A DNA stretch of 6,146 bases from Oscillospiraceae bacterium. GTDB lineage: Bacteria; Bacillota; Clostridia; Oscillospirales; Acutalibacteraceae. Below are positions 1 through 5,381 of this stretch, one piece after another (the stretch's first letter is position 1; every line of letters starts with the position of its first letter). Location: assembly GCA_902766855.1 (NCBI GenBank), contig CACXFE010000106.1, forward strand, positions 1-6,146. The letters run 5' to 3'. The notes below the pieces were generated by a model. It was not told the DNA's origin. It searched no databases and worked only from the letters and a program-made list of their open reading frames with translations. Made by a program: the position numbers and the translations under genes.

Positions 1-207
1 AAACCGAAATTGCTGGAATGGAAAGCGGAATATGCAAAAAAAGTCGCGGAGTATAAGCGCCTCGCAAATGAATGGAGTTTTGTGCATTTGCGTATTTTTA
101 AGGCGTTTCCGAAATTGAAGAGTGGCCGGTATAAAACCATTTTTGAGCGATTGGCTTCGATCAAAACCTTGCGGCAGGGGGAAAAACATGAATCAGACCA
201 ACTGTGA
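1..207 (+). CDS. 3' end of an unrecognised basic protein (partial)
   Basis: The reading frame is open from the left edge to a TGA at 205-207, giving about 68 residues of a C-terminus. The start lies outside the window; an in-frame TTG at 10 has no ribosome binding site, so it is not taken as the start. The segment is rich in Lys and Arg, with a helical, amphipathic look at the beginning (LLEWKAEYAKKVAEYKRLA) and a conserved-looking stretch around FKAFPKLKSGRYKTIFERL. I see no membrane segment and no catalytic motif, and I do not recognise the family. It overlaps the next gene by 20 bases, which suggests coupled translation in one transcript. That it is a real gene is inferred from the open frame and the overlap; function is unknown. 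Confidence 0.6.
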   Translation, partial: KPKLLEWKAEYAKKVAEYKRLANEWSFVHLRIFKAFPKLKSGRYKTIFERLASIKTLRQGEKHESDQL

Positions 208-367
208 TACCTGCGCGTATTATGTGTATGACGAGGAAAGCGACTGCATGATCTGCGAAGCAAATTTGGATGAAGACGACATGGCGCGTTTTTTGACCGG
301 CAGAACACAAGGCTGCCCGTATTACAATGCGTATGATGAATACTCGATCGTAAGAAAACAGAATTAG
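188..367 (+). CDS. Small cysteine-rich protein, DUF6472-like
   Basis: This encodes a 59-residue acidic protein with two CxxC pairs (C6/C9 and C20/C23), a fifth cysteine at C43, a YYVYDEE segment at 11-17 and a NLDEDDMARFL segment at 26-36. The pattern of paired CxxC followed by a LDEDxMxRF block and CPYY matches my recollection of DUF6472, a small family of unknown function in Clostridia. The cysteine pairs could bind one zinc ion, which is inference. The ATG at 188 is preferred over an upstream in-frame GTG at 122 because AGGGGG lies six bases before it (176-181) and because the family protein begins close to its first CxxC. It overlaps the preceding gene by 20 bases and ends nine bases before the acyltransferase. 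No molecular role is known. Confidence 0.85.
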   Translation: MNQTNCDTCAYYVYDEESDCMICEANLDEDDMARFLTGRTQGCPYYNAYDEYSIVRKQN

Positions 368-376
368 GAGCGGCAT

Positions 377-1213
377 ATGTTTTATGTTTATTTGGTGCTG
401 GCGGCGGCGCTGGTACCGTTGACGGATCTCTTTTTCGATGTGTTGCGGCAACCCTATTCCTGGTGGCTGGTGCCGCTTTTGTTTCTCGGCTATTTTGTGG
501 TGTTTCTTTTACTTCATGCCGGGGTATTCGCCCTCTCGGTTGCGCTGGTGAATGTAAACAAACCGGCCGACCGGTTTGACCGGTATTATCGGTTTTTGGT
601 CAGGCATACCGTGCCGTTGATTTTAAAAGTGGTGCGGGTGAAAGTGAACCTTGTGGGCGCGGAAAAGATTTCGCCGGATCGGAAGATGTTTTTTGTTTGC
701 AATCATCAGCATGATTTTGATCCGGTGATTTTGCTTGCGGCATTTCCCGATAATGAAATCGGGTTTATCGGGAAAAAAGAGATTTACCGGGAACTTCCCT
801 TTGTGGCCAAAGCCATGCACAAACTGCATTGCCTGCCGATCGACCGGGAAAACGACCGGGAGGCCGCCAAAACGATCATCGAAGCCTCGCATTTGTTGAA
901 GGATCGCAAAATTTCGGTAGCATTGTTTCCGGAAGGATATACCAATAAACCCTGTTGGCCGCTTCTGCCGTTCCGTAACGGTGCGTTTAAAATCGCCTAT
1001 CGGGGTGACGCCCCGATCGCAGTCTGTGTGATCAACAATACCCGCTCGATCCCGAAAAGAATGTTTCTGCGTAAAACCGTGGTAGATCTGCAAGTGATCG
1101 AGGTGATCGAACCCGAGGAGTTCAAGCCGCTGCACACGGTGGAGTTGGGCGATCGTATTCACGCCCGAATGGAGGAAACCCTGAAAGGGTTGCGAAAGAT
1201 ACAAGAGGGATAA
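377..1213 (+). CDS. plsC: 1-acyl-sn-glycerol-3-phosphate acyltransferase (PlsC/LPLAT family)
   Basis: This 278-residue membrane protein should transfer an acyl chain to lysophosphatidic acid to make phosphatidic acid, the precursor of membrane phospholipids. Two hydrophobic segments lie at residues 1-20 and about 29-58. The acyltransferase motifs follow in order: NHQHDFDP at 109-116 (the HX4D catalytic pair is H110 and D115), GKKEIYRELPF at 132-142, a PIDRE block at 154-158, FPEG at 184-187 that binds the glycerol phosphate, and a downstream API motif at 212-214. Length fits, with a somewhat longer N-terminal membrane part than minimal PlsC. The Shine-Dalgarno AGGAG (366-370) overlaps the stop codon of the small cysteine-rich gene, so the two are probably co-translated. 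The exact acyl acceptor cannot be told from sequence, so another LPLAT-family substrate remains possible. Confidence 0.9.
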   Translation: MFYVYLVLAAALVPLTDLFFDVLRQPYSWWLVPLLFLGYFVVFLLLHAGVFALSVALVNVNKPADRFDRYYRFLVRHTVPLILKVVRVKVNLVGAEKISPDRKMFFVCNHQHDFDPVILLAAFPDNEIGFIGKKEIYRELPFVAKAMHKLHCLPIDRENDREAAKTIIEASHLLKDRKISVALFPEGYTNKPCWPLLPFRNGAFKIAYRGDAPIAVCVINNTRSIPKRMFLRKTVVDLQVIEVIEPEEFKPLHTVELGDRIHARMEETLKGLRKIQEG

Positions 1214-1262
1214 AAAACAGGGCTTTCGCGGACGGATTGATCGTCCACGGAAGCCCTGTTTT
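1214..1262. terminator. Bidirectional intrinsic terminator between convergent units
   Basis: A 21-base arm at 1214-1234 pairs with 1242-1262 across a seven-base loop, with one G-T wobble and one C-A mismatch. The outer ends are AAAA on the left and TTTT on the right, so each strand carries a GC-rich stem followed by a short T tract. It starts directly after the acyltransferase stop codon (1211-1213) and lies 30 bases beyond the stop of the leftward small gene (1293). It can therefore end transcription from both sides. Confidence 0.9.
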
Positions 1263-1292
1263 ATGTGAAAATGATCGGCCGGTTTTACGGCG

Positions 1293-1469
1293 TTATTGAA
1301 TTTTCATCTGGTTGATCAGTGCTTGCAGGCCGGTATGATATTGCTCTTGAGAAATGGCTTTTCGCTCCAAAAACAAGTCAAGTGTTTGTTTTTGGCGGTC
1401 AAACAGTTCCTTGCGCTTTTGGGCGGCGCTTTTCTCTTCATCTTCAAGCCTTTTTTCCTGTGAGTTCAT
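1293..1469 (-). CDS. Small charged protein with SHOCT-like C-terminus
   Basis: This encodes 58 residues. The first 30 are very charged and likely helical (EKRLEDEEKSAAQKRKELFD). The tail, LDLFLERKAISQEQYHTGLQ, resembles the short SHOCT-type helical hairpin in which a small loop residue is followed by IS-x-E/Q-x-Y. That resemblance is by eye only. The ATG at 1469-1467 follows the flavodoxin stop (1474-1472) by two bases. A TTG at 1475-1473, which would overlap that stop, is an alternative adding two residues; the strong GGAGGAAGG site could serve either, but its spacing suits the ATG better. There is no signal peptide or membrane segment. It is co-transcribed with the flavodoxin; a functional link is only suggested by that. 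Function unknown. Confidence 0.7.
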   Translation of the reverse strand: MNSQEKRLEDEEKSAAQKRKELFDRQKQTLDLFLERKAISQEQYHTGLQALINQMKIQ

Positions 1470-1471
1470 GT

Positions 1472-1951
1472 TCAACCTTCCTCCGCTTCTTTAACCCATG
1501 CTTTTAATGCTTCCGCATCGGCGTCGGCAGGGAAGACCTTGGCGGCTGTGATGCGGGCGGTATCGCTTAAAAACGGTTTCAGTTTTTCCGCGGTTTTGCC
1601 CATATTGCTTCCGCCGGATGTGGCGAACAGAGCAATTTTTTTGCCTGAAAAATCATATTGTTTCAAAAAACTTTCGATGATGTTGGGCGCGCCGTAGTAC
1701 CAGATCGGGAATCCGATCAAAACCAAATCAAACGCATCAAACTGTTCGATTTTGCCTTCGATCGCGACCTCTTTTTTTCCGAACTTTTCTTTGTTGCACC
1801 GGGAGAAGGGATTTTTCCAGTTAAGATCCTGCTCGGTGTAGGGAACCGCGGGTCTGATTTCAAACAGATCGGCGCCGATCGCCCCGGCTAACCGTTCGGC
1901 CAAAGCCGCGGTGGTATGGCTGGCGGAAAAGTATGCTGTAAGCGTTTTCAT
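1472..1951 (-). CDS. Flavodoxin (Flavodoxin_4-type, FMN-binding)
   Basis: This 159-residue soluble protein has the alternating strand-helix fold of a flavodoxin and should bind FMN as a low-potential electron carrier or small reductase. Visible features are strand 1 and the phosphate-binding loop, TAYFSASHTTAALAE (5-19), EIRPAVPYT at 31-39, LVLIGFPIWYYGAPN (76-90) in the FMN-contacting region, and KKIALFATSGGS (94-105). The phosphate loop has His at position 11, where I would expect Gly in relatives; the Ser and Thr residues are kept. An in-frame ATG at 2035 would add 28 residues, but that stretch spans the palindrome and candidate promoter. The ATG at 1951 starts exactly at the fold and has AAGGGG eight bases upstream, so it is preferred. 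The redox partner is not identifiable. It heads a two-gene unit with the 58-residue protein. Confidence 0.9.
   Translation of the reverse strand: MKTLTAYFSASHTTAALAERLAGAIGADLFEIRPAVPYTEQDLNWKNPFSRCNKEKFGKKEVAIEGKIEQFDAFDLVLIGFPIWYYGAPNIIESFLKQYDFSGKKIALFATSGGSNMGKTAEKLKPFLSDTARITAAKVFPADADAEALKAWVKEAEEG
1476..1484 (-). promoter_or_regulatory. Ribosome binding site of the 58-residue protein
   Basis: GGAGGAAGG on the minus strand lies inside the last codons of the flavodoxin gene. The GGAGG core is 10 bases from the ATG at 1469 and the AAGG end six bases, versus zero to four bases from the alternative TTG at 1475. It indicates that this small frame is translated, coupled to the flavodoxin. 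Confidence 0.75.
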
Positions 1952-1982
1952 AAGAGTATCCCCTTTGCGTGTTTCTGATAGT

Positions 1983-2011
1983 ATGATAATGTCTGCACCT
2001 GCCAAAATCAA
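1983..2011 (-). promoter_or_regulatory. Candidate sigma-70-type promoter of the flavodoxin gene
   Basis: On the minus strand TTGATT (2011-2006) is followed after exactly 17 bases by TATCAT (1988-1983). This matches the -35 and -10 consensus at 4/6 and 5/6 positions. Transcription would begin near 1976 and give a leader of about 25 bases that contains the AAGGGG ribosome binding site. No comparable site is evident nearer the gene. Confidence 0.5.
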
Positions 2012-2023
2012 CGATTTTGGCAG
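1999..2023. promoter_or_regulatory. Perfect 11-bp inverted repeat, candidate operator
   Basis: CTGCCAAAATC at 1999-2009 and its exact complement GATTTTGGCAG at 2013-2023 flank a three-base spacer. The -35 box of the candidate flavodoxin promoter (2006-2011) lies within the palindrome, where a dimeric repressor would block RNA polymerase. In RNA read from upstream it would also form a hairpin, but on neither strand is it followed directly by a T tract. The operator role is inferred; the symmetry is seen directly. Confidence 0.5.
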
Positions 2024-2045
2024 AAAAGCGTTCAAAAACGCTTTT
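2024..2045. terminator. Second hairpin, weak terminator-like
   Basis: AAAAGCGTT (2024-2032) pairs perfectly with AACGCTTTT (2037-2045) over a four-base loop. The right arm ends in TTTTT on the plus strand, and the opposite strand gives TTTT. The stem is AT-rich, so termination would be weak. It abuts the 11-bp palindrome without a gap and may mop up read-through from aspS before the flavodoxin promoter. Confidence 0.4.
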
Positions 2046-2096
2046 TCATAAATGCCGAAGGCGTGTTGGTATTTGTTCCGTTAATATTCAATAAAA

Positions 2097-2135
2097 CATA
2101 CGGCTTACAAAAAAGTAAGCCGTGTGCTTTTTTCT
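2097..2135. terminator. Intrinsic terminator downstream of aspS
   Basis: The perfect nine-base stem ACGGCTTAC/GTAAGCCGT (2100-2108 with 2115-2123) encloses a six-base loop and can extend outward to 2097/2126. For leftward transcripts from aspS the stem is followed by TTTTAT. In the rightward direction the outer stem gains a G-U pair and is followed by a longer T-rich tail, so it would work at least as well that way. It lies about 70 bases beyond the aspS stop and most plausibly ends the minD-like/mgsA/hisS/aspS operon. Confidence 0.8.
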
Positions 2136-2192
2136 TTTTCATGCAAACCATTTCGCGGCGTGAAAGTTCAAGAGCCAAACAAGCGCGCGAAA

Positions 2193-3977
2193 TTATTCGG
2201 TTTTATCGGTGAGTTGAATATGCAATTCTTTGAGTTGAAGGTCATCAACTTCGGCGGGAGCGCCTGACATCAGTTCGCTCGAATTGGATACTTTCGGGAA
2301 AGCAATCACATCCCGGAGGGAATCACAGCCGCACATCAACATGGTCAAACGGTCAAGCCCGATCCCCATGCCGCCGTGCGGGGGTGCGCCGTAGCGGAAA
2401 GCGTCGGTCAGGAAACCGAACTTTTCATAAGCCTCCTCATCGGAAAGACCGAGCGCCTCAAACATATGCTTTTGCAGATCCGGGTCGGTAATACGGATCG
2501 AGCCGGATGAAAGTTCAATGCCGTTGAGAACCAGATCATATGCGTCGGCAAAGACTTTTTCCGGCGCACTGTCAAGATACGGGATACATTCATCCAGCGG
2601 CTTTGTGAAGGGGTGATGCATCGCGTCCCACCTGCCGGTTTCTTCGTTGTATTCAAAGAAGGGAAATTCGGTGATCCAAAGGAAATTGTATTGATCGGGG
2701 ATGATGGCAAGGCGGCGCGCCACGGTCAGGCGCAGGGCGCCCAATACCGATAACACGGTCTTTTTACGGTCCGCCACGATCAAAACCACATCGCCTTTTT
2801 CCGCACCGGTGCGTGCGTAGATCGCGCGCATTTCTTCCTCGGTCATAAATTTGCCGAAAGAACAGGTCGGTTGGTCTTCCACCCAACGGATGAAAGCCAG
2901 GCCTTTCGCCCCGATGCCTTTGGCTTCTTCAGTGAGTTTATCAATTTCCTTGCGGGTGTAAACCGATGCGGCGTTTTTCGCAGTGATCGCGCGCACGGTG
3001 CCGCCGGCCTTCACAGTATCGGCAAAAACCGAGAATCCGCAGTTTTCCACCAGGTCGGAAAGGTCGAGGATCTTCATATCAAAGCGGGTATCCGGCTTGT
3101 CTGATCCGTAATTTTCCATGGCTTCGGTATAAGTCAACCGGGGGAGCGGCAACGGCACTTCTACATGCAGCACTTCTTTGAAAAGGCGCCGGATATACCC
3201 TTCCGCAATAGCGAAAACATCCTCTTTTTCCACAAAAGACATTTCCAAGTCGATTTGTGTAAATTCCGGCTGGCGATCAGCCCGGAGATCTTCATCCCGG
3301 TAACAGCGGGCGATTTGCATATATCGGTCAAACCCTGAAAGCATCAGCAACTGCTTATAAAGTTGCGGGGATTGCGGCAAGGCAAAGAAACTGCCGCGTT
3401 TCACGCGGGAAGGAACCAGGTAATCCCGCGCGCCTTCGGGGGTGGATTTGATCAGCGTGGGGGTTTCGATTTCGATGAAACCGTTCTCGTCAAAATAATC
3501 GCGCGTTACTTTGGCAATTTGATGGCGCATCATAATATTGCGCTGTAATGGGCGACGGCGCAGATCCAGATACCGATAGGTCAGCCGCAGTTCTTCATTG
3601 GCGGAAGAATCGGAGAGGATCTCAAACGGCGGGGTTTCCGCCGCGCCGAGGATTTTTAATTCGGTAACTTCCACTTCAATTTCGCCGGTGGGAAGATCAG
3701 GGTTGATAGCCGAGCGAAGACGAACGCGCCCTTTTGCCATCACCACATATTCACTTTTCAGAAGGGAGGCTTTTTCAAATACCGCCGGATCGGTCTGATC
3801 GTCAAACGCTAATTGGAGGATGCCGGTGCGATCACGCAAATCTGCGAAAATCAAGCCGCCTAAATCCCGCTGGCGCTGTATCCAGCCGCAAACTACGATC
3901 TCATTTCCGATTTCGTCTTTGGTAAGCGTGCCGCAATAATGCGTGCGCTTCATGCCGTTCATTCTGTCTAATTTCAA
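2193..3977 (-). CDS. aspS: Aspartyl-tRNA synthetase (class II, bacterial type)
   Basis: This 594-residue cytosolic enzyme charges tRNA-Asp with aspartate using ATP. In order it shows an N-terminal OB-fold anticodon-binding domain (about 10-115, with GWIQRQRDLGGLIFADLRD at 31-49), the first part of the class II catalytic core (STPEGARDYLVPSR 178-191, motif 2 CYRDEDLR 225-232, QPEFTQIDLEMSF 236-248), the bacteria-specific GAD insertion (roughly 290-430), and the rest of the core with HHPFT (464-468) and motif 3 GMGIGLDRL (536-544). Length is typical. The start is TTG at 3977-3975, chosen because AGAGGTG lies seven bases upstream while the next in-frame ATGs (3962, 3953) have no such site. Leu39 matches the Leu of E. 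coli AspRS rather than the His of non-discriminating enzymes, hinting at a tRNA-Asp-specific enzyme. It follows hisS by 49 bases, likely in one operon. Confidence 0.97.
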   Translation of the reverse strand: MKLDRMNGMKRTHYCGTLTKDEIGNEIVVCGWIQRQRDLGGLIFADLRDRTGILQLAFDDQTDPAVFEKASLLKSEYVVMAKGRVRLRSAINPDLPTGEIEVEVTELKILGAAETPPFEILSDSSANEELRLTYRYLDLRRRPLQRNIMMRHQIAKVTRDYFDENGFIEIETPTLIKSTPEGARDYLVPSRVKRGSFFALPQSPQLYKQLLMLSGFDRYMQIARCYRDEDLRADRQPEFTQIDLEMSFVEKEDVFAIAEGYIRRLFKEVLHVEVPLPLPRLTYTEAMENYGSDKPDTRFDMKILDLSDLVENCGFSVFADTVKAGGTVRAITAKNAASVYTRKEIDKLTEEAKGIGAKGLAFIRWVEDQPTCSFGKFMTEEEMRAIYARTGAEKGDVVLIVADRKKTVLSVLGALRLTVARRLAIIPDQYNFLWITEFPFFEYNEETGRWDAMHHPFTKPLDECIPYLDSAPEKVFADAYDLVLNGIELSSGSIRITDPDLQKHMFEALGLSDEEAYEKFGFLTDAFRYGAPPHGGMGIGLDRLTMLMCGCDSLRDVIAFPKVSNSSELMSGAPAEVDDLQLKELHIQLTDKTE

Positions 3978-3984
3978 AACGATA

Positions 3985-3991
3985 CACCTCT
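3985..3991 (-). promoter_or_regulatory. Ribosome binding site deciding the TTG start of aspS
   Basis: AGAGGTG on the minus strand ends seven bases before TTG at 3977-3975. It is about 22 bases from the next in-frame ATG at 3962, too far for normal initiation, so it supports the TTG as the real start codon. Confidence 0.75.
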
Positions 3992-4026
3992 TCTATGATA
4001 CGCAAACCGCCATGGATTCCATCAAT

Positions 4027-5343
4027 TTAAAAACCCGCTTGCTCTACCGTATCGGTCAAAGCGTCAAGCGCCGCGGTTTGCAGGGCGTTTAACAGGGCTT
4101 GCGGCAACTCGTCGATCGGGCAAACGCTTTCTTCGCCGGTTTTCATATTTTTCAGGTTGACTGTGCCGTTCAACAGTTCGTTATCCCCTAATACCACCGT
4201 GTATTTGGCGGCGATCTTATCGGCAAACTTCATTTGCGCTTTCAAGCCTCTGCCGCAAAGATCGGTTTGTACGCGAAACCCTTCGGCACGCAAAAGGGCG
4301 CAAAGTTCGCTTGCTTTTGTCAAGGCTTGCTCTCCCATAGGAGCAAGATACAAATCACACCCGGCGGAAAGCGGCAATTCGGTTTTTTGCGCTTCCAGTA
4401 AAAGCATCAGCCGCTCGATCCCCATGGCAAAACCGAGTGAAGGCGTAGGCTTGCCGCCCATTTGCCCGATCAGCCCATCATATCGGCCGCCGCCGCATAC
4501 CGTGGACTGCGCGCCGATATCGCCCGAAACGAATTCGAAAACCGTGCGGGTGTAATAATCCAACCCGCGCACGATCTGCGGATCCACCGTAAAATCAATG
4601 CCGGCGGCACGCAAATGCCGTTGCACGGCTTCAAAATGATCGCGGCAATCCCGGCAGAGATAATCGGTCACAACCGGGGCATGCGCGGCGATTTCGTGGC
4701 AAACCGGGGATTTGCAATCCAGAATACGCATGGGATTGCGCTCCAACCGGTCTTTACAAGTATCACACAGGTCGTCCCGCCGGGAGGAAAAATAGGCTTT
4801 CAACGCCGCTACATAGTCCTTCCGGCATTCCGGGCAACCGATGGAATTGATGCGCAGAGAGATTTTTTCAACCCCTACGGTTGTCAACACCTGTTTTGCC
4901 AAGGCAATGACCTCGGCGTCTGCATTCGGGGCGGCGGCGCCGATACATTCCACGCCGAATTGGTGAAACTCGCGCAGGCGGCCGGCTTGCGGCTTTTCAT
5001 AGCGGTAACACCCGCCAACATAGCAGGTTTTCACCGGCAGAGGCCCGTTGATCAGCCCTTTTTCGATGGCACTGCGAATAACGCCCGCGGTAAATTCCGG
5101 GCGCAGGGTAATGGATCTGCCGCCTTTATCATCAAAAGTATACATTTCTTTTTGCACCACATCGGTGGTATCCCCCACACTGCGCAAAAAGACTTCCGTG
5201 TGCTCGAAAACCGGCACACGGATCTCCTCAAAACCGTAAAGTTCGGCAGTTTCGAGCATCTTGCGCTCGATCAACTGCCATTTAGAACTTTCACCCGGTA
5301 AAATATCATTTGTACCTTTTACGGCACGGTTGATTTCAGCCAT
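4027..5343 (-). CDS. hisS: Histidyl-tRNA synthetase
   Basis: This 438-residue class II synthetase charges tRNA-His. Seen in order: KGTNDILP at 9-16; TLRPEFTAGVIRS at 79-91; motif 2 with YRYEKPQAGRLREFHQFGVE (113-132); the histidine-specific RGLDYYTRTVFEF (259-271) and GGGRYDGL (284-291); motif 3 SLGFAMGIERL (302-312); and a C-terminal anticodon-binding domain (about 329-425). Between motif 2 and the histidine motifs sits an insertion with eight cysteines: C170/C173, C193/C196, C210/C215 and C230/C233. They could bind zinc; I recall similar cysteines in other clostridial HisRS. The ATG at 5343 has GGGAG six bases upstream and the protein begins at the expected point. It lies 38 bases after the mgsA-like stop, so there is no room for its own T-box leader. 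Confidence 0.97.
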   Translation of the reverse strand: MAEINRAVKGTNDILPGESSKWQLIERKMLETAELYGFEEIRVPVFEHTEVFLRSVGDTTDVVQKEMYTFDDKGGRSITLRPEFTAGVIRSAIEKGLINGPLPVKTCYVGGCYRYEKPQAGRLREFHQFGVECIGAAAPNADAEVIALAKQVLTTVGVEKISLRINSIGCPECRKDYVAALKAYFSSRRDDLCDTCKDRLERNPMRILDCKSPVCHEIAAHAPVVTDYLCRDCRDHFEAVQRHLRAAGIDFTVDPQIVRGLDYYTRTVFEFVSGDIGAQSTVCGGGRYDGLIGQMGGKPTPSLGFAMGIERLMLLLEAQKTELPLSAGCDLYLAPMGEQALTKASELCALLRAEGFRVQTDLCGRGLKAQMKFADKIAAKYTVVLGDNELLNGTVNLKNMKTGEESVCPIDELPQALLNALQTAALDALTDTVEQAGF

Positions 5344-5381
5344 ATAAAACTCCCGATCAAGGCCGGAACACGATCAGTGCG

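Noticed and set aside
122..187. Upstream GTG start for the small Cys-rich protein
   Set aside because: There is no ribosome binding site at 122, the extra 22 residues overlap the previous gene extensively, and the ATG at 188 has AGGGGG at good spacing.
623..1204. Leftward open frame of 193 codons opposite plsC
   Set aside because: It is antisense to plsC, which has every acyltransferase motif; the shadow frame encodes no recognisable protein.
1952..2035. 28-residue N-terminal extension of the flavodoxin from an ATG at 2035
   Set aside because: The stretch covers the palindrome and the candidate promoter, is not flavodoxin-like, and the ATG at 1951 begins exactly at the first strand of the fold with a ribosome binding site.
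3978..4026. Mini-ORF (MAVCVS) in the hisS-aspS gap as a leader peptide
   Set aside because: It has no His or Asp codon run, no attenuator hairpin follows, and a six-codon frame is expected by chance.
4462..5301. Long rightward open frame of 279 codons opposite hisS
   Set aside because: It is antisense to an intact, motif-complete hisS and its translation has no recognisable domain; it is a shadow of codon bias.
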